This document shows positions 31,674 through 44,228 of a stretch of DNA of 64,000 nt, piece after piece (within the stretch, counting starts at the first letter, position 1; every line of letters starts with the position of its first letter). Below the pieces are notes generated by a model. It ran no database searches and was not told the DNA's origin. It worked only from the letters and a program-made list of their open reading frames with translations. Source of the DNA: Batkoa obscura (Eukaryota; Entomophthoromycota; Entomophthoromycetes; Entomophthorales; Batkoaceae); assembly GCA_030770535.1 (NCBI GenBank), contig JASVEC010000022.1, positions 248,001-312,000 on the forward strand, in the 5' to 3' direction. The position numbers and the translations under genes are program-made.

Positions 31674-32754
31674 GTACATGATTAAATTTTTTAAGCACAT
31701 ACCATGTTAAAAAATTAAAGCTTTTAGTATTATGTAATAATTAATATTATATTTTAAATAAAGTTTAAATTGGCTAAAAATAAGATAAACTATATGTTTT
31801 AGTTGTCAATTCTAAGAGTTACTTGGTATTAGTTATAATCAATGGTATTTTTTATTGAAGTTTTTTGTTTTAGATATTTGTAATAAAGTAAGGAGTACTT
31901 TGTTTTCAAAATTTATATAAATTTGAACATCTTGTTTAACATAAAACTTATGACAGTAATTCTTACTATTTAAAATAGTATAAATATAATAAACACAAAT
32001 ATAAGAAAGCTTTATTGTTAAAAAACATGATAGTTAAATAATTATTTTTAACAAATATTTCTCATTTAACAATTTTATAAAGATTTGACTGCCATTATTC
32101 TTTATCATAATAAAAGTCCAAATTACTTTTGAATATGAGATTATAAAAATAAAAATTTAATTTTTAAATAGATTAGACTATAATATTTAAAATAGTAGTA
32201 GACAGTAGTTATAGTTAAATTTTTTAAAACATATCAGGGAAATTATTTAATGTAATATATCGCACTACCCTCGCTTACGAATACAATTTATAAAACTTTA
32301 AAGTCAATATCTTAATAGCAAGAATATAAGGACAAGATAGTAATTATAAGTAAAGTTCCCATTTCGCTTATGGTTTAAACAAGTAAAATTCTTATAGCTT
32401 ATGTCAAATCTTACAATGAAAAAAGTGATAGTTTTTATTGTGGTTTACTTTAAATTACAATTTTTGTAATATACCAAAACTGGAAAAAGATCCGAACCTT
32501 AAGTTAATACTTAACCAAATTAGCTATACAAAGATTTTATAATTAAAATAAAAGTTGTATTACTAATACAATTGTATCATTAACCCTTCTTTCATATAGT
32601 CAATTTATATTTACCATTTTTTATAGGTAAAAGAGTATTACTAATTGATAAAATAGATCAAACTAAAAAAGCAACACATCACAGTAAATATTAATGATGA
32701 AGCTAATAAAAAAGCACATAAAAAGGCATAATTTTTAATAAAATCAATCAAAAC
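31674..32754. other. Intergenic, nothing recognised
   Basis: About 1.1 kb of very AT-rich sequence between the coiled-coil cluster and the aldo-keto reductase relic; no repeat family, gene or RNA recognised. GCACATAAAAAGGCAT at 32714-32729 is a weak match to the promoter of the other aldo-keto reductase genes. Confidence 0.5.
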
Positions 32755-33676
32755 AATGAATAATATTCAAAAAGACAACTAGGAAAAAACGGTCCATTAA
32801 TTAGTGGCATTGGACTTGGATGTATGGATATGTTAATTGCTTTGGAGAACCAGGAACGGATGAAGAAAATTATAAAGTATTAAATCGAGCTTTAGATTTA
32901 GGTTGTGGTTTATGCGATATAGCAGCAATACCAACAATATTTTATGTTAATAAACGTTTATTAATAATTTTAGGATGTTTATGGAATTGGAGAAAATGAA
33001 TTATTATTGTCTAAAATTTTAAGCAAAAGAAGAATATATGAGGGTGTTTTTTTTGGTTTCATTATTTTTTCCATTTTTTAAGCGCTATTTGGGTGGAAAA
33101 ATTGTTAGTAAAATTCTTAAACAAAAAAATACATCCCCATATATATTTATGTACCAAGTTTGGATTAGTTAAGAGCCCAGATTTATTTAATTCTATTATT
33201 CGTGGTTATAAACAATATCTCAAATCAAGCTTGTGATGCTAGTTTAAAACGTTTAGGAATCAAAACAATTGATTTATATTATCAACATAGAGTGGATTCT
33301 AATACGTATAGTTTTTAAATATTTATTTCATTATATTCTAATATAATTTATAGTCCAATTGAGGAAACTGTTGAAGCTATGGGTGAATTGGTTAAAGAGG
33401 ATAAAACAAAATACTTAATTTTATCAGAATGTAGTGCAGATGAGTTAAGACCACATAAAATTCGCCCAATCATTACAGCACAAGTTGAATACAGGTACTA
33501 TTTGTTTTGCACCTGTATTAAAAATTTTAATATTTTTAAAGCCCTTAGGACATTGAAATTGAAAAAAAATGGTCTATTAGATACATGTAGAGAATTATGA
33601 GTAGTTATTATAGTTTATTCACCATTAGCCCGAGAATTTTCAACTGGAAAGTTAGACGTAAAATCGCTTAGTGATA
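32755..33676 (+). pseudogene. Broken aldo-keto reductase gene
   Basis: Plus-strand segments match the intact gene at 33803-34950: GPLISGIGLGCM near 32792, VLNRALDLGCG near 32880, GENELLL near 32990, CTKFGLVK after 33139, [10 protein letters not shown] near 33270, then ETVEAMGELVKEDKTKYLIL and AQVEYR before an intron-like break and LLDTCREL. The order is normal, but there is an early stop, a frameshift in the first exon, two F1 MITEs (33039 in coding sequence, 33677 at the end) and no C-terminal third. It lies tail to tail with the intact gene. Confidence 0.82.
33039..33139 (+). mobile_element. F1 MITE copy 12, inside the reductase pseudogene
   Basis: Full length (TGAGGGTG...CATCCCCA), TA on both sides, splitting the Lys-containing strand (CTKFG) from the preceding helix of the reductase. 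Confidence 0.88.
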
Positions 33677-33776
33677 TGGAGATGTATTTCTTTGTTTAAG
33701 AACTTTACTAACAATCTTTCTGCTAAAATAGCGCTTAAGAAAGGTAAAAAATAATGAAGCCAAAAAAACACCCTCA
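33677..33776 (-). mobile_element. F1 MITE copy 13, at the end of the reductase pseudogene
   Basis: Full length (TGGAGATG...CACCCTCA). The reductase homology stops at its edge, 27 bp from the end of the intact reductase gene on the other strand. Confidence 0.85.
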
Positions 33777-33802
33777 TTTTATTAGACATCAGTTAAATTT
33801 CA

Positions 33803-34950
33803 TTATATATTAACTTCTTTTAAACTTTCTATTGGTAGCCTCTCTCCTTTAACCCCAACCTTATTAACTATAGATCTGACCTCACCATCTAAACTATCTG
33901 GAAATTGTACTTTTAAAGTATCAAAATTATCTTCTAAATGAGCAATTGATGAAGCACCTGGTATAGGAATAAAATCATCCCCCTATTTGAAATTAGTATA
34001 AAAATAGGACTAAATGCTTAATAATTACCTGTTTTAAAATCCAACCAATACAAAGTTGGGCTAATGAGCAATTGTATTTTGAAGCTAGTTTTTCCAATTC
34101 AGTAACAATCATCAAATTGTGAGACATATTATCACCCTGGAACCTAGGAATACATTCTAATCCTGAGCCATCTAAAGTATCAGGGTTGATTTTTCTATTT
34201 AAAAAACCTCTACCCATAGGAGAATAAGCTACAATACTAATTCCTAATTCTTTACATGTATCTAGCAATTCATTGGTTTCGATACTGGTTTCCATCAAAC
34301 TTGTTTTTTATTAGACCTTTGTTTGATTCTCAAATGTAACTTGCATTACCTGTATTCAACTTGTACTGCAGCGATAGGGTGAACTTTATGTGCCCTTCTT
34401 AAAGTTTTCGCACTACATTCTGATATTCCTAAGTATTTTATTTTTCCTTCTTTTACTAATTCAGCCATAGCTCCAACTGTTTCTTCAATTGGGCTATAAA
34501 GTTAGATTAGAATAAAATAGGAAAAATAAAAATAAATAACTTTTACACATTAGGGTCCACTCTGTGAATATAATATAAATCAATATAATCAATTTGTAGT
34601 CTATCTAAGCTATTTAAACAACATTCACGTACATATTCTTTAGTACCACAAGGTGGCATAAGTTTAGTTATTAGATCATATTTCACCCCAAATTTACTAC
34701 ATAAAAATACTTCATTCCTTCTCTCTTTTAATACTTTAGAAATCAATTTTTCATTTTCTCCAAGTCCATAAATATCAGAAGTATCGAAAAAATTACAACC
34801 AAGATCAATTGCTCGATTTAATACTTGTAATTTTTCTTTTTCATTAACTAATGTGTTATCTTTAATACTTAATCCCATACAACCTAAACCTATACTACTA
34901 ATCAAAGGTCTATTATTTCTTAAATTCCTTTTGATATCAAATAAAGTCAT
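33803..34950 (-). CDS. Aldo-keto reductase, 4 exons
   Basis: NADPH-dependent aldehyde/ketone reductase of the AKR13/YakC-like group. Exons in gene order are 34950-34547, 34493-34350, 34299-34029 and 33982-33803; introns are 53, 50 and 46 nt, giving 332 residues. The catalytic tetrad is visible as Asp and Tyr in DTSDIYG, Lys in CSKFG and His in YYIHRVDP; the first two strands read SSIGLGCMG. The NADP-binding end reads [18 protein letters not shown]. Probably cytosolic; substrates cannot be told from sequence. The splice joins restore conserved sequence (DPN-V-PIEETV; VEY-S-LMETS), which supports the model. Two relatives are in the window: a pseudogene next door and a partial gene at 63872. Confidence 0.9.
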
Positions 34951-34973
34951 TTTTTATTTTCTAATAGTGGAAT

Positions 34974-34996
34974 ATGATTTTAATACCTTTATATAC
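34974..34996 (-). promoter_or_regulatory. Aldo-keto reductase core promoter
   Basis: Minus strand GTATATAAAGG followed by TATTAAAATCAT, starting 46 bp upstream of the ATG. A near-identical string (GTATATAAAGG, CATTGAAATCAT) precedes the reductase gene at 63872. Confidence 0.6.
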
Positions 34997-35601
34997 TCAA
35001 TTTGTCTATATATTTCGTTAAAATTATTACCCAAATACTATTTTTAGTTGACTATGAAATCACATTTTTGAAAATTTTCTTAAATAAATTCGGAGTATTG
35101 TTTTACAGATGTACAATTTTAGATTTAAAGTTATTGATTTTAATAGTTTAAAAAAATAGTTAATATGAGTACAACCATAAGATCAATTGAATAATGGATG
35201 GGTCGGGAATTAAAATAAAGATTACTTAAATGCCTAGAAACATTATTAATATTCTTTTTTTTAAGGTTCAGAAAATCAGTATTTAACTATTCATATAGTT
35301 AGTATAAACTTAAAATGTTAATTGAAAAGAAAGTGGGATTATTTTATAATCAGTTGAATAAAATGATGTTACAAACTATAGTAGCTTCAATATTATCTAT
35401 ACTAGATACAGCTCTTCAAAACTAGTATGCAATAAAAATCTATTTAAATTTAAAGAATATTCTATTTAAGATAAAATAAATACTTATATTCTAGTTTCAT
35501 TTTAATATTTAGTATTGAAATAAAATACTTGAAAATTTTAATTAAATATGTTCATTACTAGAATTATAAAACACTTTTATTGTAAAATTAAAATAGAATT
35601 A
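34997..35601. other. Intergenic between ARG2 3' end and reductase promoter
   Basis: About 600 bp, AT-rich; nothing recognised. Confidence 0.5.
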
Positions 35602-37035
35602 TTATTTTTTAAGGGGAAAGAAAGAAGCTTTAATTTTACCTGCTGACATAATATAGTCGTCCAATTTATCAATACCATCGTTGCCATACCAGAATAATCT
35701 CCATTGAGTACCTTTTAATATCATATTACCATCAGATCTCTCAAAATACCATTTGTTAACTTTATTATTAATATGAGATCGCCACATTAAATTGGGACAA
35801 TATTCTTTTAATTTTTGCCACAAAACATCGGCTACACCAATACCTTGATCCTTGGGATCCACTGCAAATTTATCTAAATAACATGTACTTTCACCTTCAT
35901 TTGTTAATATAGCTACTCCTTGATAATCTCCAGCAATTAAAATATGATTTAATTGATTATTTAATCGTTTAAAATAATTATCAATATCTAATTCTTTATG
36001 AAATGAATTTTGTAATAATTGAATTAATTTCTTTCTATCTACTTGATCTAAATTAGAATAATTTTTTACTTTTAATCCATATCTTAATACTGTATATCCT
36101 TCTTTATCATCAATACTATCTTTTAAAGATGGAGAAGAGTAAGGTTTATCTGTAATTATATTGTTAATAACTCTTTTAATATTTACTGAAGAAGCTACAA
36201 CAGCAGAGGTAGTAGCTGGTAAATAAGCTAAACTTGAATAAGCTAAATCTAAATCTCTTTTCCATAATGGAGCTTGATTTCCTTTCCAAATATTACTATT
36301 AGTAACTAAAGTATTTAATTGTTGTTGTAAATTAATAAAAGGATAAATTTTATTTTCTTCATTTGGTATCCCACCACGAGAATTAATAATTAATACTTTA
36401 TGTACATCTGCTTTACGATTATGTATCATTACAGGTTCATCTGAATAACGAGAGAAACATTTTGATAAAGCCATTAATGTATAATCTGATTTAGTTACTA
36501 ATTGTTGACAATTAGAATTCATATATAATGGTAATATAATTGGAATATTATTATTATTTTGATTAAAACATGAAATTATTGGATTAATATCAATTTTTAA
36601 TCGCATATTATCCGAACCTTCCATTAAGCCATTACTAATTAATCGACTTTTAATATTATATTTATTCATCATTTGTATTAAACTTAATCCATCATTTATC
36701 TTTTGTTTTCTATTATTAATTTGCCATTCTAAATTATCTAATACAATCATAGGTTGCATACCTAATTTTTGTATATAAACTAAAGTTTTCATGACTTGTT
36801 CTAAATCTTCAAAATTCATAGGTAAACTCAAATGTACTAATATTATTGGGAATTTCTTTTCCTTTATATTAACTATATTTTTATCCATTTTATTTAAATA
36901 TGATATCGCTTCTCTTTGACTAGGTTTACTTTCTAATACATTAAATATAAATTCTTTTTCATCTTTTAAATTGTCTATACTATTCATTAACTTGACTTGT
37001 TGAGTTATTTGAGATTTAAATATTCTAAAAATCAA
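35602..37035 (-). CDS. ARG2: Mitochondrial N-acetylglutamate synthase
   Basis: Acetyl-CoA:L-glutamate N-acetyltransferase, first step of ornithine/arginine synthesis. Single exon, 477 residues. The N-terminus has the fungal Arg2 pattern (FIFNVLESKPSQREAISYL, about residues 29-47) after a short basic presequence-like stretch suited to mitochondrial import. A degenerate amino-acid-kinase-like domain follows (about 60-300), then the vertebrate/fungal-type NAT domain (about 310-477) with the acetyl-CoA loop FAVDPKDQGIGVADVLW and the C-terminal signature KWYFERSDGNM...LFWYG. In fungi the enzyme is usually feedback-inhibited by arginine and bound to acetylglutamate kinase; a translational uORF as in Neurospora arg-2 is not evident in the 60 bp upstream. 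Confidence 0.93.
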   Translation of the reverse strand: MIFRIFKSQITQQVKLMNSIDNLKDEKEFIFNVLESKPSQREAISYLNKMDKNIVNIKEKKFPIILVHLSLPMNFEDLEQVMKTLVYIQKLGMQPMIVLDNLEWQINNRKQKINDGLSLIQMMNKYNIKSRLISNGLMEGSDNMRLKIDINPIISCFNQNNNNIPIILPLYMNSNCQQLVTKSDYTLMALSKCFSRYSDEPVMIHNRKADVHKVLIINSRGGIPNEENKIYPFINLQQQLNTLVTNSNIWKGNQAPLWKRDLDLAYSSLAYLPATTSAVVASSVNIKRVINNIITDKPYSSPSLKDSIDDKEGYTVLRYGLKVKNYSNLDQVDRKKLIQLLQNSFHKELDIDNYFKRLNNQLNHILIAGDYQGVAILTNEGESTCYLDKFAVDPKDQGIGVADVLWQKLKEYCPNLMWRSHINNKVNKWYFERSDGNMILKGTQWRLFWYGNDGIDKLDDYIMSAGKIKASFFPLKK

Positions 37036-38497
37036 TGTATATTAATATTACTCATAGAAACATATTATTATAAAACAACTTACTGATTGACGATACATTT
37101 ACTAGAAAATCCCTTCCTTAAATTCAATTTTAATAAATTATTTTTATATGACATCTTTTATAAATAGAATCCTAATAAATAAATGATAAAAAAAAAAGAA
37201 ATTAATTGAATTTTTAATTTTATAATTCACAGTCACCCTTCCCCTATTTATATTCTTTTTAAATCTAATGATTTTGAATCACTATGAGTAACCTAATAAA
37301 ATTTTAAAAAATAAAATTAACCTCAATTTAATGCTATTTAAGCTCCACCATAAAATGGAATATTTTTCTTATCTACTACAAATCAAATCCACACATTCTC
37401 TCTTTCTATTCGTCTCAGTTTAAAATGACCCTGTTTTGAGTTGATCAGATTGTATTAACTTTAATCTATCAAAAAGATTAATTGTTCAACTTTCAAGGGT
37501 AAAAGAAAAGTATAATTAATACAGTTATTGCAACTCTATTATGACTTTTTTAGTGATAGTTTTTATTATAGTAATCAATTATATAGTCAATTTATATTAT
37601 CCTAATCCTTTATTTTTAATTGAATTATAATGTAAGTTTTTTTCTTAAATCAGTAGTTAACTAGGTCACAAAAGAGTTGTAACAATATTAAACAACTTAA
37701 AATTAATTGTAAAAAGCGACTAATATTTTTGGCTTAATGATAAGTTGGATGGCTTAAAAGTATGACAAAGCCTTAAATTAAATTTAAAGAATTGGAATTG
37801 AATAGCCACATAAATGAAATATTCAAATGAAAATGATATAAATGCTCAATTCTTGATTAATCTGACATCAGCTTAATATCATATCAGCTTAATCATATTT
37901 CATTACAATTACATGTAATATTCTCTAAGCTTTGGCTTCTTTTGAATTAGTTACTTTTATTCCAACTATTATTAACTATACAATTTATGTTCAAGTTCAA
38001 GATTGTTTCTAAATTAAGGTAATAAAAAACATTTGTTTAGGATAATTTTGAGCTTAAAGACAATGAAAGTTTATTTAAAAACATTAAAAAACTCGTTGAA
38101 AAAGTAAGTGATTTTTATTTCAAGATTTTATAAAATAGATTCTAGAAAAGAGAACAAATCACTATAATCAATAAAATTTTATTTAACTTTGTTTCAATTG
38201 AATAAATCTTCAAAACATTAATGTTGGTATGAGAGAGGGGTACATAAAATTAAGTGTAAAAAAAATTCAGAGCTATTAGTTAACTTTTCACACTTTAAGT
38301 TCATAATTAAGCATTTCATTATCATTTACTCCTTTTCAATTACCTATTTATTGAATCATTTACTTGATAAACGATCTGTAAAAATAAGCCTAATTTAAGC
38401 CTAAACTGATCGAATTTTAATAATAGGGGTTGAACTTCAATATAAGAAAATTTTCAATATATTAGCTTATGGCTTCAACTTACAATTAAAATCGATT

Positions 38498-38598
38498 TGG
38501 GGATATATTTTTGTGTTTAAGAATTTTACTAACAACTTTTCCACCCAAATAGCGTTTAAAAAATGGAAAAAATAATGAAGTCAAAAAAAATACCCTCA
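38498..38598 (-). mobile_element. F1 MITE copy 14
   Basis: Full length (TGGGGATA...TACCCTCA); the flanking TA is not preserved. Confidence 0.83.
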
Positions 38599-39215
38599 AT
38601 TTATTCTATAAATCAAAGCAATGATTTCTAAGCTATTAATACAATCAAATGAACTTCGATAAAAGGGGGGTCCCATTATTTGATTATCAGATAAATTATA
38701 TACTTGAGAATTGTTTTTTATAAAAATAATGTATAAGATAAAGCTATTTAATGCTCATTCTTTGTTCTCTATTTGCACTAAAAACTTGTTCCATGGAAGA
38801 ATCAATCCCCAATACTAATTTTTATTCAAATTACTTCTTAAGCTTCAAATTTTAAAAAAAATTTTTAGCCTTTTTTGCTGATGTTGAGTATTGGAGTTAG
38901 AAATCTTGTTTTTTTGTTTAAGGTTTTAGATCTGATAAATATCAGTATCTTTATTTCACTTATAATATAGAAATATTGACACTAAGTTTTAATAAAATGA
39001 TAATATTTATTAACTATCAAATACTAATAATCAGATATAGATAATATCTTATTTACTTAATCTTAATCTTAATCTTAATCTTCAACTTTAAACTAGATTA
39101 AACATTTTGAATTCATCAATTTTAAACTCATTCTTTCCAGTTTAAATTAACAATTAGAATTCAATTTCAATCTAGATCTGGAATTCAAATTATAAAAATT
39201 TCAATTTAATAATAT

Positions 39216-39316
39216 TGGGGGGTTTTTTTTTTTAGTTTCATCACTTTTTCCATTTTTTAAGCGCTATTTGAGTGGAAAAATTGTTAGTAAAATTCTTAAA
39301 CACAAATATATCCCCA
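39216..39316 (+). mobile_element. F1 MITE copy 15
   Basis: Full length (TGGGGGGT...TATCCCCA) in the opposite orientation to copy 14, 0.6 kb away. Confidence 0.85.
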
Positions 39317-39576
39317 TTATTGAAAATAAGTGTGGATATTATTTTACAAATTAAAAATAATAGAAACTAAAATTCTCAGTACTCAATTTTTATTATTATA
39401 AAATTCTTTATAGAATTAAAAAATCTAATTAAATGTTCCATTTTAATAATAAATTAAGTATAAAAAACATTAAAAATTAAAAAAGACGTTAAAAGTAAAT
39501 AAAGATTTCATTTAATATATTACTTTAATAAATGAGCAAATACAATCTCTCAATTTTAAAAACTTCATAATTCCTC

Positions 39577-42500
39577 TTACAACCAAGGCATCCAATGATA
39601 TTCCATAGCCGCAATATTACTTGGTTTTGTTGCTTCTGAAATCAGATCTAATACAGGTTTATTCACTGGTGTCTTCCCCGTATTCCCACCATTTCCATTT
39701 TCTCCTTCACAAGCCATCAATTTGATTCGATCTAATACTCTATTAGTCATTTGTTCTAATTCTTGCTTACTATCTTTTAATGGAAACAATGAAGAATCAA
39801 ATTTTTCCAATTTATTGGCATCTAAATAAGTAAAAAATAATTTAAAATATAATAATTCCACTCTTAAAAATAACATAATATAATGCATAATTTCAGGTTC
39901 AGGTAAAATAAGTGCTCTTGCAGTAGCTATAATAGCCGAGGGTAATGGTCCATTTAATCCATATCTTGTTATCATAGCTTGTAAACTAGGAGTTAACCGG
40001 AAGGGTACTGTTTCTTGACTTTGTAATAATGGACCTTCAAAATTTAATGTGGGATAAGATTCTTTTAACCAAATATCCCCCGATTTTAATCTTATTGCCA
40101 TTTTACTTGGATCAATATTACAAATTGAAAAGGCATAAGAATAAAATGAAAGGATTCCTAATTGACTTGTAAATGATTTTTGAAAACCCCAATATTCTGA
40201 ATGATTAGGAATTGTAGACATAAAATAATCTTTTGTATAATTTTTATTCACTATTGTTTGTTGTATTTCTTCAATTGTTTTTGTTTTTAATTCTAATAAT
40301 TGTGTTTTATCTAGAGTTTGATTTTCCATTAAATTCATTTTTTCTAAATAATATAATTCGGGTAAATCATAACTTTGATTTTTCGATTGACATTGTTCTA
40401 TAAATATATCTTTTTGAGTTATATAAGGTCCATTATATTCAATTAACCTTAAAGAATGACCCATTGGAATAACTTTTGGTAAATGAAAGTGTAACTGTCT
40501 CTTGACCGTTTCTTCACTTCTATATAAAATTGAATTCATACAAAGATTAAATTGATTTAATCTTTCTTCTCTTCTCGAATTATATGTAGCATTTAAATCT
40601 AATAAAAATTGATAAATTTCTCCATCATTACCACGCATACCAACAATATATTGAATTTGATTATTTCTTCTTATTATTTGATATTTGGGCATGATTCGCA
40701 TAATTTTTATTAAATCGTGCATTTCATCTTCCATTGTATATTGACCTGGTATTAACATATCATGTAAGGATGGACCTTCTGCATTTAATAATTCTCGATC
40801 AAAAAAATCATTATATTTATTAGTATATTTCATTTTTACAATATTTTCATAATGATTTTTCCATAATCGCATTTTATAGATAAAGCTTAATAAATCCATA
40901 TCATTTTCATTAAATGTTAATTGAAATAATCTGGACAATTCTTCATCTAAAATTAATTCGATACATTGATTTATTAATTCTTTATTATTATTACTATCTA
41001 ATCCCATTGTTTTTTGATTCTTATTCATAATATTTTGTTGAATAACTAAATTTATATTCTCTTCAATAATTTCATTTAATAACTTCAATAAACTTTCTTC
41101 ATTATTTAATTTTGGTGGTTTAGACAATGAATTTGCAATTGTTGTAGCGGTAATAGCATAGAGAGGTGATTGAAGTTTAATTAAATCAATTAATTCATTG
41201 ACTGATTCCCAAGCTGATTTAAATAGATTTACTTCATTTTCTGGTTCTTTATTTTTCGATAAATTTCTAAACACTGTAAACTCATCTTTTGCTGTTAATA
41301 AATGATAAAATACCGCTTGTGGATATCTTTTGGCCATAATATTTAATATTTGTATAATAAAATTAGCACTTGGTTGATATAATGTAGAGATTAATTGTGG
41401 TATAAAAAACAACCAATACCATAATGGGATGTGTTCAATAAATTCAGCAAACGATTTCGAGAAGATATTATTCTCATCATCCATATTTAATAAATTAATA
41501 ATTCTTGCTATATATCTTCTTGATTTATGATTTTTATATAACATAGATGCTTGATTATAACAATTGATAGCATAACTAGCATGTTCCATATTTCCATTTT
41601 GAAAATAAAGTTTTTCATTAAAAATACCCCATTCTGCCCATGATTTTGGAACAGACATATCCATTTGAGTTGCTGAAGAGAAGGCTTGATTAGCTTCCTC
41701 AATTTGATTTAATTTATTAAAAAATTTGCCTTTTAAAGTAAAGTATTTGACTTTTTGCAATGGTGAAAAAAAATTAATAGACGCTTTACTCAACATATCT
41801 AATCCTTTATGGATTTCATTATTCGAAAAATAATAACATTTAGCTTGTTCAATTAATTTAACAAATGCTTCAGATATATGAATATTTGGTAATTCATAAA
41901 TTCTTTCAGATATATCTAAACTTGTTTTATAATGACCTTGTTTTCTCGCTACAATAGCAAATCGATTTAATAACCAAGCTTGCTCATAATATCCTTTTTG
42001 TAATAATGTAGCTGTTGAGATCGAATTTGTTGGTTGCATTTTCTCCAATTTTTGGCCCAAATTTTTTAATATCTTGGTCATTTTATTAAATGTTTGATGT
42101 CTAAAACCTACCATATCTTGCCAAACTTCCATCGAATCCCAAGCGTTAGGTAGTCTTCCTCTCCAAGGTGATATTACTTTATCAATATTGGATGCAATCA
42201 TATCAATACTAGTTAAATGTACTTCATTTAATTGACTAAATAAAGTAGTACAAACTTCTGATTCATATAACTGTTGACAACCACTTAATAAAGCTAAATG
42301 AGAATTAGATACAAATTGAGGCAACATATGCCATTGTTGAGCAATAGCATTATTTACATCTTTATTTAAATTATTAAATTCCTCTAAAAATTCATTTCGA
42401 ATTTCTTTAGCATTCAATAAGGTTAAAAAGGATTTATAAAATTTGATTTGAAAATCTTTAGAGACTGTAAAATCTACAAATTCATAACGATTTAATAATT

Positions 42501-44081
42501 CTTGAAAACCAAGATTGTCTTCCGTTAAATTTTTAGTTTGCCATTTAGCTTTTAATTGTAATTCTAAACTTCCAGTAACTTCTCCTAAATCTTCAATAAA
42601 ATCCCATTTTTGCATATTTTCAACACATTTAATCCATTCTTCTTCCCACATTGAAAATTCAGATTCACATGTAGGTACAGTAATTTTACTTGCTAAATTT
42701 TGTGCTTGTTCATAACATGATAATGCTTGTGGATATAAGGATTGACTTGCATAAGCTATAGCTATACCCGTAGTTGAAAATCGATGTCTCATGGACCATA
42801 ATGAATAATAATAGTCATCTTCTCTTAAAGTTAAAAATAATTCGGATAAAGCATCTTCGGCATTAATTTTAATTAAGGCTCCATCTTTATCATGAGAAAT
42901 AGCAATATCTGTAATTGAATTATCTAATAAACGAATAGCAGTATGCCAACAATTAAATTTCGAGCCCAAATATTTAATTAAATGAGGTGGTAATAATATA
43001 CTTGGTTTACATTTTTCAAAACCTTGTAAAAAAGTTTGTATTATATTTGGGCGTAAATAAAATTGTTTCATATGATATGGTTTACAAAATAAACTTATAG
43101 AATGTTTTAATAATTCCGTTTTCTCATTTTCAGTTAAACATAACCAAACTAAAGGGAAAATAGAAGTCCATAAATCGTGAGCAAATTCAGAATTTGTTAG
43201 ACTTAAGATTTGTAATGATATTGATAAATCTTTTCCTGTTAATTGATTTAATGATTGTTTTAATTGATTAATTGAATTACTAATAATTATACAACATTCA
43301 TCTAAATCTTCTTTTAAAGTAATAAATTCCCCATCATGAAATGAGTTTTTAAATGGAAGATTAATTAATTGTTGAAATTGAAAAGGTAATAAATTCAATT
43401 GTTGATTAATTGAACCTAATAAAAAATATAAAGCTTGGTGAATCCAATAATAATCCGATAATCTTTCCCAATCTTGAATATTAAATATATATTTTAATCT
43501 CGAAAATAATCTTAAAGGTGAAGAATCATTTAATATTTTTAGAAAATTTGTTTTAATAATTGGAAAATTTACTCGAGTACCTAATAAAAAGGCAGTCTCT
43601 AATTTCATTGTTAATTCGGTATTTTGAAAATTAGAAGTTGAATAAATTTGATGAACTAAATTTAAAAAATCTTTTAATAATAAATCATCACATCTCATTT
43701 CAATATCGGACATTGAAACTAATAAATTGGCTTTCTCTTTTAATGTTGGAAATGATTCTGTTGGTTTTAATACCCAATTAGAAATAATTGTAAATATAGA
43801 TCTTAATAAAAACCCATCTGTTGATTTTTCTAATATTAAACATAATGAACTTAGCATTGTTTTACGATGATCTCCTAAATAACCTACTCTTAAATTTAGT
43901 ATATTGATTGTTAATAAGATGGAATTTGTTAATGTTTCAGATGCTGTAATAACATTAGAATTAGTATTATTTAAAAAGGGATATAAGAATCTCCATTGGG
44001 TTATTTTTGAATTACTTTGTTGACTTGTATTATTATTATTACTATTATTATTATTATTGTTATTATTATTATTATTATTAC

Positions 44082-44166
<85 letters not shown>

Positions 44167-44177
44167 GGTTGATTTAC

Positions 44178-44228
<51 letters not shown>

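Larger units (their letters stand above)
37036..39576. other. Intergenic between TRA1 and ARG2
   Basis: 2.5 kb of AT-rich DNA with two F1 copies (38498-38598 and 39216-39316) and a short TTAATC tandem repeat (39057-39080). It holds the ARG2 promoter and the TRA1 3' flank. No gene recognised. Confidence 0.55.

Noticed and set aside
39057-39080. Telomere-like TTAATC tandem repeat
   Set aside because: Only four units, not the usual fungal TTAGGG-type sequence, and lies between two housekeeping genes; a simple microsatellite.
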